Below, in pieces: positions 11,801 through 23,265 of a DNA stretch of 64,000 nucleotides (position 1 is the stretch's first letter; each line of letters opens with the position of its first letter). The notes beneath the pieces are model-generated. The model saw nothing but the letters and a program-made list of their open reading frames with translations, made no database searches and had not been told where the DNA came from. Made by a program: the position numbers and the translations under genes. The stretch spans positions 3,539,246-3,603,245 of the forward strand of contig NC_087081.1 of assembly GCF_026151205.1 (NCBI RefSeq). Direction: 5' to 3'. The stretch is from Bolinopsis microptera (lineage: Eukaryota > Ctenophora > Tentaculata > Lobata > Bolinopsidae).

Positions 11801-12016
11801 ACTAAGTCACACAAAATGTGACATTTGAACCATTATAGTGCCTAACAACAATAGATTTTCTTTCTGAGCAGTGCATATGGGAGTATGGGTTACGTGGCTA
11901 ATGTTCAGAACTTCTGAACGTGCTAAGTTAATAGATGTCAAAATTAAGCCACTATCGTTGAAAACGCTATCATTTTTGTTTACCAATATCCTCAAACTCA
12001 AATGAACGTGTCCATA
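8870..12016. mobile_element. 3.1-kb non-coding transposon with ~38-bp TIRs and subterminal GTCACA motifs
   Basis: The left end tatggacacgctcatttgag followed by tttgaggatattggtaaa is matched in reverse at 11,979-12,016, with one mismatch. Between them the motif (t)ttactttgtcacat recurs about a dozen times in plus orientation from 8,945 to 11,290. It then appears mostly in minus orientation (tgtgacaaagtta, tgtgacaatgtaaac, tgtgacagaattaa) from 11,370 to 11,820. Oppositely oriented subterminal repeats are typical transposase-binding sites of cut-and-paste elements. No transposase frame is present. A ~300-bp internal segment is tandemly duplicated (9,717-9,820, 10,019-10,118 and near 11,100-11,290). 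The superfamily is not assigned. Confidence 0.7.
10126..11070. repeat. 278-bp tandem array (3.4 copies) nested in the transposon
   Basis: Units start at tatgagtattgctgaaagc at 10,126, 10,404, 10,682 and 10,962 and are almost identical; the third has a 2-bp ta insertion. The last unit stops at ctaaactagt (about 11,068). The short word ctatg stands at both edges (caacctatg, ggctatgct), as an insertion with a small target duplication would leave. Each unit carries an internal inverted pair (ctacacgg / ccgtgtag). No open frame or RNA gene was recognised. The near identity indicates recent amplification. Confidence 0.8.
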
Positions 12017-12020
12017 TATA

Positions 12021-13985
12021 CTATAAAAATAAATAAATATACTATTTCTTTATATATACGGACTCGTTTACTGTACGATAGGAATTAATGATGCTTATAC
12101 TTATGAGTTATGATTAGTAAAAAGTATTAGTAAATTACCACTGATTCCCACATGGTGGTCAGTGAGTTGGCCGTCTCTTTAGCGAAGACCTTGTTCAGGT
12201 ACCGGTCAGTAAATAGCATCGACCAAGGCCTCTGATCTGTGCACTGATCAATGTCAGAAGGAGATAAACTTTAAACCCAATTAAAAAATTTCACGTCTGC
12301 TTTCTTCAATTTATTCATCAATATCGGTAAACTTATTTAGTTATTTGAAAGCGATTGAATTAATGATAACAAGCAATTTTTTAGATTACGAAGTTTTACA
12401 GTAGTTTGTGCAAACGTTTAAATTAACGGCACTAGTTTTACCGAGTAAGTATCGCCATCTGAGAAAGATCTGAAAAGCGATCAGCGACCGATTTCATTCT
12501 CGGTATCATTTTGCATTTACGGACGGTCATTCAAATTGATATCATTTACTTTTCTTTAGGAGAGAGAGACACTGGCAACGGTCCACTCTACCCATGAGTA
12601 TACAAATAAGTGTAATTAGTCGTCATAATATTTTTGAAAAGTACCCTTGATGTAAATTGTAACTGTAAGCATTTATGGTGAAATGGAACAAATGCAAAGA
12701 ATAAATCATTTTAATAAAATTAAATACATATGTATTATAGTATTATAATTTATAACCTTCGTCATTGAAATTCACCTCGAATACTTAAGTACTTACAACA
12801 CTCGACCAATTGGTCTTTGTCATTTCTTCTTCTAGTCATATATTCTTTTATGATTTAAATGTTCAGTCTAAAGACAAATTTTCAAACCAAAAACCCTGAA
12901 AACTTCTAATTAATTAAATTAAGAATAGAGAGCCAACGAGAAAATGGTCATTTATATGCTTATATAATGGTATATGATGAACTGGACTCTGGTCGACCTT
13001 ACATTATTTTTTACAGCGCTGTTGGTGTGATCCTGTTATTTTCCTAAATCTGTAATGTCTGATGGTGATTGGTGAAAGTGCAATCACTGGAATGTTGATC
13101 TTACCATCAGGATTACAAATTCCAAATCGTCGTTTACCATTGACCCTTGGTCATTGGAGGCAGAAAACTGTGTAGAATATAATGGTATATTTTAAATTTT
13201 TATATCAGCTAATTGTCATGTGTTATGTGTTAGAATTACCTGGATCTAGAGATAAACTGTTAATTACTGATGTAACGACCCAAGTCCCGACATTCTTATC
13301 ATTTTGACACTTTAAAAACGACGCAGACTTACATACTTTTAAAATACGGGGGTGAAGTACCTTTGGATTTGATCGAGTATAAATTTGATCTTGAACGTAA
13401 TTTACTATAAAAGTATAAACGTGACGTAAAAGTTATTAAATGTTGCTGAATAAATGTGCTTTCAATTGCGATGGCTCGGATACAATAAAAGTTAGTCGAA
13501 TAACTAAAAGGGGCAAGCCAAGCCAAAGTCTAGATTAGGCTAGAACACGGAATTATATTTAAGTTTGCAGAATCAGAAATCGGGAAGCCATTATACCCTA
13601 ACGGCTTAAATTTACACCTTAGTTATCTAAGCTGCTTTAAAACGGGGATCGGAGAAGGAGGCTTTCGAAAAGCAAACCACTGGATACTGAGGACCATTGA
13701 TCCGAGGCTGATATATAATTATATAAATAAGCTGCTGAGGGTAGGGGTTGTGCCGACTCAATATACATACTACTAACTTACCAATACCTCCAGACGACTC
13801 AGCTTTATCAACCGGCCTGGTAAGGGTTCTTGAATTCATACTTACATATAACATTGTGAAACCAGCGACTGTATGGAAAAAGTAGCTGTTTTCTGGATGC
13901 AGACATCTTTGAAGACAGGAGAAGTTTTAGTGAATAGCTTGTTAGTTCGTGTTGGTTCTCACCTGTAACTCTTGATATAATATGA
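12021..13985. other. Intergenic, no gene seen
   Basis: AT-rich with scattered short frames (for example on the minus strand at 13,329-13,526 and 13,627-13,996). None shows a domain or clear splice sites. The phrase cattcttatcatt at about 13,290 recalls the 22.7-kb array. Confidence 0.35.
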
Positions 13986-14082
13986 ATGTCTACCAATTAT
14001 ATCCAAGCTCTTAAACCTTTAAACCTACTTTTCGCAACAAGGCCGATAGTGAAAGCGAGCAGCAAAGAACTGTGGGTCGTCA

Positions 14083-16214
14083 TGCTGTGTGGAGTGTTCC
14101 TGTGTGGAGTGTTCCTGTGTGGAGTGTTCCTGTGTGGAGTGTTCCTGTGTGGAGTGTTTCTGTGTGGAGTGTTCCTGTGTGAAGTGTTCTTGTGTGGAGT
14201 GTTCCTGTGTGGAGTGTTCCTGTGTGGAGTGTTCCTGTGTGGAGTGTTCTTGTGTGGAGTGTTCCTGTGTGGAGTGTTCCTGTGTGGAGTGTTCCTGTAT
14301 GGAGTGTTCCTGTGTGGAGTGTTCCTGTGTGGAGTGTTCCTGTGTGGAGTGTCCCTGTATGGAGTGTTTCTGTGTGGAGTGTTCCTGTATGGAGTGTTCC
14401 TGTGTGGAGTGTTCCTGTGTGGAGTGTTCCTGTGTGGAGTGTTCCTGTGTGGAGTGTTCCTGTGTGGAGTGTTCCTGCGTGGAGTGTTCCTGTGTGGAGT
14501 GTTCCTGTGTGGAGTGTTCCTGTGTGGAGTGTCCCTGTATGGAGTGTTTCTGTGTGGAGTGTTCCTGCGTGGAGTGTTCCTGTATGGAGTGTTCCTGTGT
14601 GGAGTGTTCCTGTGTGGAGTGTTCCTGTGTGGAGTGTTCCTGTGTGGAGTGTCCCTGTATGGAGTGTTTCTGTGTGGAGTGTTCCTGTGTGGAGTGTTCC
14701 TGTGTGGAGTGTTTCTGTGTGGAGTGTTCCTGTGTGGAGTGTTCCTGTGTGGAGTGTTTCTGTGTGCTATGTGAAGTGTTCCTGTGTGGAGTGTTCCTGT
14801 GTGGACTCATGGAGTGTTCCTGTGTGGAGTGTTCCTGCGTGGAGTGTTCCTGTGTGGAGTGTTCCTGCGTGGAGTGTTCCTGTGTGGAGTGTTCCTGTGT
14901 GGAGTGTTCCTGTGTGGAGTGTTCCTGTGTGGAGTGTTCCTGCGTGGAGTGTTCCTGTGTGGAGTGTTCCTGTGTGGAGTGTTCCTGTGTGGAGTGTTCC
15001 TGTGTGGAGTGTTCCTGTGTGGAGTGTTCCTGTGTGGAGTGTTCCTGCGTGGGGTGTTCCTGTGTGGAGTGTTCCTGTGTGGAGTGTTCCTGTGTAGAGT
15101 GTTCCTGTATGGAGTGTTCCTGTGTGGAGTGTTCCTGTGTGGAGTGTTCCTGTGTGGAGTGTTCCTGTGTGGAGTGTTCCTGTATGGAGTGTTCCTGTGT
15201 GGAGTGTTCCTGTGTGGAGTGTTCCTGTGTGGAGTGTTCTTGTGTGGAGTGTTCCTGTGTGGTGTGTTCCTGTGTGGAGTGTTCCTGTGTGGAGTGTTCC
15301 TGTGTGGAGTGTTCCTGTGTGGAGTGTTCCTGTGTGGAGTGTTCCTGTGTGGAGTGTTCCTGTATGGAGTGTTCCTGTGTGGAGTGTTCCTGTGTGGAGT
15401 GTTCCTGTGTATAGTGTTCCTGTGTGGAGTGTTCCTGTGTGGAGTGTTCCTGTGTAGAGTGTTCCTGTGTGGAGTGTTCCTGTGTGCTATGTGAAGTGTT
15501 CCTGTGTGGAGTGTTCCTGTGTGGAGTGTTCCTGTGTGGAGTGTTCCTGTGTGGAGTGTTCCTGTGTGGAGTGTTCCTGTGTGGAGTGTTCCTGTGTGGA
15601 GTGTTCCTGTGTGGAGTGTTCCTGTGTGGAGTGTTCCTGTATGGAGTGCTCCTGTGTGGAGTGTTCCTGTGTGGAGTGTTCCTGTGTGGAGTGTTCCTGT
15701 GTGGAGTGTTCCTGTGTGGAGTGTTCCTGTGTGGAGTGTTCCTGTGTGCTATGTAAAGTGTTCCTGTATGGAGTGTTCCTGTGTGGAGTGTTCCTGTGTG
15801 GAGTGTTCCTGTGTGGAGTGTTCCTGTGTGGAGTGTTCCTGCGTGGAGTGTTCCTGTGTGGAGTGTTCCTGTGTAGAGTGTTCCTGTATGGAGTGTTCCT
15901 GTGTGGAGTGTTTCTGTGTGGAGTGTTCCTGTGTGGAGTGTTCCTGTATGGAGTGTTCCTGTGTGGAGTGTTCCTGTGTGGAGTGTTCCTGTATGGAGTG
16001 TTCCTGTGTGGAGTGTTCCTGTGTGGAGTGTTCCTGTGTGGAGTGTTCCTGTGTGGAGTGTTCCTGTGTGGAGTGTTCCTGTGTGGAGTGTTCCTGTATG
16101 GAGTGTTCCTGTGTGGAGTGTTCCTGTGTGGAGTGTTCCTGTGTAGAGTGTTCCTGTGTGGAGTGTTCCTGTGTGGAGTGTTCCTGTGTGGAGTGTTCCT
16201 GTGTGGAGTGTTCC
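14083..16214. repeat. 15-bp minisatellite (tgtgtggagtgttcc)n, ~2.1 kb
   Basis: About 140 units of a 15-bp motif with a few recurring variants (tgtatgg, tgcgtgg, gtccc, gtttc). Variant blocks with a register-breaking ctatgtgaagtg or ctatgtaaagtg occur near 14,766, 15,486 and 15,748, showing higher-order duplication; the first two are 720 bp (48 units) apart. Because 15 is a multiple of three and no unit frame contains a stop, long frames stay open on both strands (CGVFL, CVECS and WSVPV repeats, and STQEH on the minus strand). These frames are a by-product of the repeat, and no flanking exon was found that would make any of them a gene. Confidence 0.95.
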
Positions 16215-16750
16215 TTTCTTCTAACACTCTGTCTAGGAACACCTAGATAAAACCTACTGATAACTTGTGCTAGGTAACTATCTTGTAATACGACCATGGT
16301 GGCAAATCTGTAATCATATAGAATTACGTGACCACAGTAATGTAAAATCGTATTAGGGAAACGACAACTTTCAGGTTATCCAAAACATTTACGCATCGTG
16401 TGGCAGAAAACTGAATTATTTATCCAATTTTTGTCTGTTACATTACTTACTTGAGTAATTAGCAGACTTAGGATCAACTGGATCATTCGTCGTTAATTTG
16501 CTCATTCAACTTCAAATGAAGGACTTAAATATCTAATGAAGTGATGATTATAAATGTGATGTAATTATCAATTGGTAGGTACACCTTTGGATATTATGTT
16601 TTATAATGTTCGGCTCTAGCTATTATTAATTATAGTATTATAATTTATACCTCCTCCTCCTCCGCTCTCTTCACATAGGTTATGAATTTAATTGATTTAA
16701 AGTAATGCCCCAATTTACCGCAGAGTTTGAGAGAATGAAAAAAAACGTGA

Positions 16751-16850
16751 TAAATCGGAGTTTGCGGTTAATCGGGGTTTTGATCGTTTGGACTAGACAT
16801 AATATTAATGTAAACGATCAAAACCCCGATTTACCGCAAACTCCGATTTA
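16751..16850. repeat. Near-perfect foldback hairpin (39-bp arms, 22-bp loop)
   Basis: The arms 16,751-16,789 and 16,812-16,850 are reverse complements with one mismatch (gcggttaatc against gatttaccgc). A third, weaker copy of the arm (gccccaatttaccgcaga) stands just upstream at about 16,705. It could be the core of a small foldback transposon or a hairpin-RNA template. It lies about 100 bp before the LINE breakpoint. Confidence 0.85.
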
Positions 16851-16949
16851 CTGTGGTTTTTTCCAGATTTTGGGGGAACTTCCTCCTTATAATATAGTTC
16901 CTAATTAACCATAAACTCTAAAACAATAACGATGAAAACTAACTTCATG

Positions 16950-18950
16950 ACTTCAGGAGGGCGAAAGGAAAGCGGTGAATAAGATAAAAGCTAATCCGAA
17001 ATACTTTTATTCCTACGCGAAATCGTTCTCCAAAGTGAAGCAAAACATCACAACTCTTCTTAATAGTGAAAATAAGCTTGTCACAGAGAAGAAGGATCTT
17101 GCGAACATCCTCCAGACTCAGTTTTGCTCAGTCTATAGTGACCCTAACTGCCCCTACAAATCCATGCCTGAATTTGCGGTGCCGCCCATTACTTGTCGAG
17201 ATAAAGAACTTGTCCTCACTCTCGACCACGTAAAGGACGCTATATCGGAACTAAAGCTTGACTCTGCACCGGGACCCGATGGCATCCCCTCCATCCTGCT
17301 GAAAAGATGTACCTCTAGCTTAGCGGTCCCTATCTATCTCATCTGGACAGAATCTATGTCGTCTGGCATCGTCCCAAGCTACTACAAGACCGGATATGTC
17401 ACTCCTCTCTTCAAGAAAGGTAGCAGATGTGAAGCTGTAAACTATAGACCTGTGACGCTGACTTCCCACGTAGTGAAGGTGTATGAAAGGGTCGTCAGAA
17501 AGCACATGACCCAGTACCTTGATTCTAATGATCTGTTATCGGACAAACAGCACGGATTCAGGTCAAATAGAAGCTGTCTCACCCAAATGTTGGAGCACTT
17601 TGACGACATATACGAAGGTTTCACGAAAGGAAATGACACCGATTCAATCTACCTCGACTTTGCAAAAGCTTTTGACAAAGTCGACTTGGATCTACTTCTT
17701 CTAAAGATGAAAAGATATGGATTCCAGGAGAAGCTCTTAAGATGGATTCAATCCTTCTTAACTGGTCGTGACCAAGTTGTTGTCGTGAACGGTGTGCATT
17801 CAGACAGCGCTAAGGTGTTAAGCGGGGTGCCTCAGGGCAGTGTTTTAGGTCCACTGTTCTTCCTGTTGTTCATCAACGACCTAGAGGACGTGGTTAAGCA
17901 TTCTAGAGTGAGCTTCTTCGCAGACGATACTAGGGTTTCCAATTCCAAGCAAATTAGCTGCCTTGAAGATTGCCAACTTCTTCAGACTGATCTTTACAGC
18001 ATTATAGATTAGTCCCTATGTAACAACATGAAGTTACACGAGCAGAAGTTCGAACTCCTAAACCACCTACACAATAAGAGGAACTTATCAAGTGAACTTC
18101 CCTTCTACGTAGAAAGTCTCCTCTACAAGGTTTCTAGTGACGTCACTCTTTATCCCGTAGAAAACGTTAGAGACCTTGGTGTAAAAGTGTCAAGCGATCT
18201 GAGCTGGTCTAAACACGTCGGGGATATGGTCACCAAAGCTAGAAGTAAACTGTCTTGGGTGTTCAGTGTGTTTAAGACACGGGATAAAGTGGTTATGATG
18301 ACCCTCTACAAGTCTCTAGTCAGAAGCTTATTGGAGTACTGTTGTCCGCTGTGGGACCCAGTCAAGACGACAGAGATTCAGCTTTTGGAGGGGGTCCAGC
18401 GTACCTTTACAAGCCGCATTGGTGGTCTATACAGCTTAAACTACTGGGAGAGGCTAGCTCATTTGAAGTTAATGTCCCTGCAACGGAGAAGGGAGAGATA
18501 CATCATCTTGATGATGTGGAAAACGTACCATAACGTTGTTCCAAATAGCTGTAGCATCGAGTTTGTGGAAACATCCAGATATGGCACTAAAGCAGTTGTT
18601 CCTTCTCTATCAAAGTCGAGTTCGATGAGAAACCAGACACTATACGATAGCTCGTTCGCAGTAAAAGGATCCAAACTGTGGAATAAGGTGCCGAGTGAAG
18701 TGAAAGCCGATAAAACGTTTGCCAGCTTCAAAGTCAGTTTGTCGAAGTTTCTTGCTTTGATACCGGATAACCCTCCGGTTTCCGGTTATACGTGCAGCTG
18801 GTCGAATTCCTTGGTAGACTACACGCCATCACGGTGGTCAGACATCTGATGACCCTTCCTGCTACGTGGATAAATCTTACCAAGTTACCAAGTTAGTGAC
18901 TCTGGCAAATCTTAAGCGTGGGGACCTTCATAAATATAATATTGATTGAA
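16950..18950 (+). mobile_element. 5'-truncated LINE retrotransposon (CR1/Jockey-like)
   Basis: The insertion carries the reverse transcriptase and C-terminal part of a LINE ORF2, with no endonuclease domain upstream. The first residues in frame (EGERKAVNKIKANPK) begin right after a TGA at 16,948-16,950, so the 5' breakpoint is near there. The 3' end is not sharply defined. There is no obvious poly-A; a likely 3' UTR runs to about 18,950. 5' truncation is the normal result of target-primed reverse transcription. Confidence 0.8.
16951..18849 (+). pseudogene. LINE reverse transcriptase (ORF2 part) with one in-frame stop
   Basis: The frame before 18,010 and the frame from 18,013 on are the same reading frame, separated by a single TAG at 18,010-18,012. 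The context DLYSIID-stop-SLCNNMKL matches the family's usual D.....W...N.MK, so the stop probably replaced a tryptophan codon. RT motifs are in order: PGPDGIPSILLKR (finger), NYRPVTLTSHVVKVYERVV, QHGFRSNRSC, YLDFAKAFDKVD (first catalytic Asp), SGVPQGSVLGPLFFLLFIND and FFADDTRV (catalytic YADD-type box near 17,920). The C-terminal thumb region (SWSKHVGDMVTKARSKL, SLLEYCCPLW) follows. The otherwise clean frame shows that the copy is young. CR1/Jockey-like placement comes from motif style, not from a tree. Confidence 0.9.
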
Positions 18951-21345
18951 GCTGCGGCGGAATGACAGGCTATCAGTGGGGATAGCATTGCAGATATGTG
19001 CATCATCAATGATCATCTTGATACTTTTGAAGAAAGTCGATATCATTTTGCTCTATCTGGAAAGAAACATGGTTGTTTTGGCTAACAAATAGCTGAAAAG
19101 TAGTTTCCCTTCTCGTCCTAAGTTGAATTTCAGTTGTTCATTTATTGCACCTGAAATAGATATTTTATTGCACCAAAAATAGATATTTTCTCTTAACTAA
19201 ACAGCTAAACTATAAAATGTGCGTGACGACGAGGAAGCTTGAATGTATTCTCAATATTTAAGTGGATTATCTTTTGGCAGCTTTGCTTCTTTATATATTC
19301 TTATTAATCATTAAACTTGATTGTGAATAACATATCCCGATTATCCCTGGAGGGGGATTATTTAAAACATATAACTATAAGTGATACGAAAAATATGTTA
19401 TTTTATCCCGATTGTGTTTTACTAGAACGGTTTCAGGAGTTCTCATTCCAAATGTACGGAGGATATCACGAAGTCTCAAGAAATGGTACTTGAAAGAGAA
19501 GTACCAGTCGAAAGAGGAAAAGAAAATTAATTGAACAATCTTTAAATGTTTAAATGTTTAAAGCATTTATTATTGTTTGTCAATATGTGAACCTGAGTGA
19601 TCAGTCTATTAGTATTAATGAAGGAAGGGCAAAACTAAAAGTATAGTGCTAGCTGGTGATTCGATACAGATGAGTCAATTATATTTTTGTAATTTCATTT
19701 TCATCGTTTAAAAGCAGCAAAATCAAAGTTTTAAGTTTTAACCAAAAATCGTAATTTCTGTGCCTCCATTCTCTGACTTTAGCATATTATATCAAAGGTA
19801 TACACATTAATTATACATTTGAAATGTTAACTCTAATTGTTTGACATTTGATATTAAACACTTGCACAATATGCAAGTTTGTGTTCAGTGTATGTCTGCA
19901 AAACACCGCGTTCATTATATTTTTAGTTTATTTCTAACCTTACGGGCGACCATTGCATCTCTTTGCTGGGGATAATGAATTTTTCTTTGAATACTTACAA
20001 TTTTTGAATGGAATTTTCCTTGAATGCTTACAATTTTTGCACTTATGGAGTCACCAGAAAAAGAAAAAAAATTCATTGAAACAAAGGCCAATACTGCGAA
20101 AAACAGAAAACGAAATTTAATGCTTGATTAAAAGAAGAATCGTAAGAAACACACAACATTAATATCAGCAAAATATCACGACCTACTGATATATCATGCC
20201 GACAGTCCAGAAACATCTTATTTTTGTATACAGAGCCAACAAACTGGAACGACTTAACATATGTTGCATATATTGTTAAACAAGCATACTATTGTCGAAA
20301 GACACAATGCAACGTCTAGAAAAGTAAGCAAGCACTCAGTCGTGAGTTTGATAAAGGTTTAATAGCGTTTCAAGCATGGAAAACCACATCAATCACTTTT
20401 GATGAGGCAACACTTTCAGTTTTAACTATTAAATTTCGTGTCATCGGATTTATTTTATCCTTGATAAATTTAAGAGTCACGTGCATTTAGTCCGATCACT
20501 TTTTTCGAAAGATTTACTCTTCCATGTGCCAATTTGTATCATGTTTTCAAGATGATTTCTTGACTTGCTGAAAGGGTTTAGTAAAAATGCTTTTATTTTG
20601 TTTGATACTTTAAAAAACGGATCATAATTGAACAAAAGAAATATTGCCATAAACCTGTTTTAAATATTTTCAGTATAGTACTTCTCGGAAACCGGCATTC
20701 CAATGATAACCATCTCTGTGTTGTTAAGATTAAGTTTAGAACTGAACAATTTTGCTATTGATTTTGTGTAACGTAGTATAGTTTGAAATCGACCGCAAGT
20801 ATGTAATTTTATTGTGATTTTATAGGACACGCTTAGAATGCAATTATGCGTGAATCACGTGAGGTATAAACAAGATTAAAATTATGGCACTGAACGTCTT
20901 TCAGCCAAGAATATTTAGCAAAACAAAAGAATTTTTTCGGTTGACAATTATTAAAACTATTAGTATCATTGGAGTATAAAGTACGACATAAACATATTAC
21001 TTATTGGCTATTTAAGTTTTGTGAGCCTTTATACCAGTTTCATGAACTGGCGTACGGTCTCATAATCCCTATTATGTTGAAATTGAACTTAAAGCTATAG
21101 CAATTGACGGGAATTTCAGAAATTTTGTCCTCCTCATATTGATTTTTTTAAAGCCTTTGACATGATGTCCTCCTTTATAGAAGCTCAACATGATTTCCTC
21201 AATGGTGGCCATGTGATCATTCACAACATAGGTCTGAGTCATTTGTTCAGTAGGGTAGGATACTTGGACGGTGGCCCTATGTTTCTGTTTATTGTTCAAT
21301 ATACAACTATCGATTAGTTTAGTGTACCATTATCTAGATTCTAGA
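18951..21345. other. Intergenic, no gene seen
   Basis: AT-rich. The minus-strand frame at 21,072-21,299 (75 residues, with EQMTQTYVVNDHMATIEEIM) and faint coding-like text on the minus strand at 22,150-22,420 could be decayed pieces of one transposable element split by the G-rich array. I could not assign a family. Confidence 0.3.
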
Positions 21346-22046
21346 CCTGAGGCGGTGAGGCGGTGAGGGGTGAGGGGTGAGGGGTGAGGGGTGAGCGATG
21401 AGGCGGTGAGGCGGTGAGGCGGTGAGGGGTGAGGGGTGAGGGGTGAGGGGTGAGGGGTGAGGGGTGAGGGGTGAGGGGTGAGGGGTGAGGGGTGAGGGGT
21501 GAGGGGTGAGGGGTGAGGGGTGAGGGGTGAGGGGTGAGGGGTGAGGGGTGAGGGGTGAGGGGTGAGGGGTGAGGGGTGAGGGGTGAGGGGTGAGGGGTGA
21601 GGGGTGAGGGGTGAGGGGTGAGGGGTGAGGGGTGAGGGGTGAGGGGTGAGGGGTGAGGGGTGAGGGGTGAGGGGTGAGGGGTGAGGGGTGAGGGGTGAGG
21701 GGTGAGGGGTGAGGGGTGAGGGGTGAGGGGTGAGGGGTGAGGGGTGAGGGGTGAGGGGTGAGGGGTGAGGGGTGAGGGGTGAGGGGTGAGGGGTGAGGGG
21801 TGAGGGGTGAGGGGTGAGGGGTGAGGGGTGAGGGGTGAGGGGTGAGGGGTGAGGGGTGAGGGGTGAGGGGTGAGGGGTGAGGGGTGAGGGGTGAGGGGTG
21901 AGGGGTGAGGGGTGAGGGGTGAGGGGTGAGGGGTGAGGGGTGAGGGGTGAGGGGTGAGGGGTGAGGGGTGAGGGGTGAGGGGTGAGGGGTGAGGGGTGAG
22001 GGGTGAGGGGTGAGGGGTGAGGGGTGAGGGGTGAGGGGTGAGGGGT
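21346..22046. repeat. G-rich 7-bp minisatellite (GGGGTGA)n
   Basis: Starts with a few (g)gcggtga units and then runs as almost perfect ggggtga for about 95 copies. Runs of four Gs separated by TGA are ideal for G-quadruplex formation on the plus strand. All units except the leftmost ones are uniform. Confidence 0.95.
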
Positions 22047-22739
22047 ATAAATGCCTCCTTTCAGACCTTCATTGAGTTAACAATGTGCTTAGGAGCTTCT
22101 CTGATTTGAAACCCTTCAAAATAAATTCGATACCAACACGATGAATGGGACAACCATTGATTGAAACATTATTATACCTCCCTTAAAAACGATAAAGTCC
22201 ACTGTCCATCTTTCAATGGGTCATCCCTTTCTTTTCTGTGGAATACCTTGGGATACCCTCAGGCACAACATGGACTGTGTTCAAGCCATCATAATTCTTT
22301 ATCTCTTCCTGTGCCTTCAGTGGTAGCAAAGAATTGCGAAACCACATTAAATACTGCAAACGTGTCAAAAATCACTTATCCTCAATTCCATTACTTTCAA
22401 AAGTATGATAGACTTCCATAGAATCTTCCTCAGTGATTCAGTGGAACCAATTTACGGACCCAGTTACTATTTATAAATACATTTAAACTCCAAATGGACC
22501 GTCATAGGTTGCTCAACTTACAACACCCGATAAGAGTTTAGCTCAGCTGCAAAGGCAAATGCACTCAGCTTTAAGTTTAGATGGAGGTGCAGAAAAGTTT
22601 GAATAGTATCATGAACCCCTGCACGGCTCCACCCCCGATGACCCGTTTGTCAAAAGTAGGGGCGAGCTCTGTGGGGCCAATGAGCGCGCTGGGATTGTAA
22701 CATCCGGCTAGACCTTACAATTCTCCAGGTATATAAAAC

Positions 22740-23265
22740 ACCCCGACCTGGCATTCTTATCATTCTGTATTCTGCAACCATAGCTACCTGGCCTGGCATT
22801 CTTATCATTCTGCATTCTGCAACCATAGCTACCTAGCCTGGCATTCTTATCATTCTGCAACCATAGCTACCTAGCCTGGCATTCTTATCATTCTGCAACC
22901 ATAGCTACCTAGCCTGGCATTCTTATCATTCTGCAACCATAGCTACCTAGCCTGGCATTCTTATCATTCTGCATTCTGCAACCATAGCTACCTAGCCTGG
23001 CATTCTTATCATTCTGCAACCATAGCTACCTAGCCTGGCATTCTTATCATTCTGCATTCTACAACCATAGCTACCTGGTTGTACCTGGCATTATTATCAT
23101 TCTGCAACAATAGCTACCTAGCCTTGCATTCTTATCATTCTGAATTCTGCAACCATAGCTACCTAGCCTGGCATTCTTATCATTCTCAATTCTGCAAACA
23201 TAGCTACCTGGTTGTACCTGGCATTCTTATCATTCTGCAACCATAGCTACCTGGCATTTGTATCG
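22740..23265. repeat. 38/45-bp tandem array
   Basis: About a dozen units built from cctggcattcttatcattct, gcaaccatagctacctag and an optional 7-bp gcattct insert, so the period alternates between 38 and 45. Later units are more diverged (ctggttgtac variants). The 71-residue open frame at 23,212 runs off its end and is not treated as a gene. Confidence 0.9.

Noticed and set aside
14083-16300. Long open frames encoding CVECS, CGVFL, WSVPV and STQEH repeats
   Set aside because: All are forced by a stop-free 15-bp unit; no signal peptide, flanking exon or unique coding sequence supports translation.
21072-21299. 75-residue minus-strand frame as a host gene
   Set aside because: Coding-like composition, but no domain, no splice partners, and decayed related-looking text nearby; more likely a transposon remnant.
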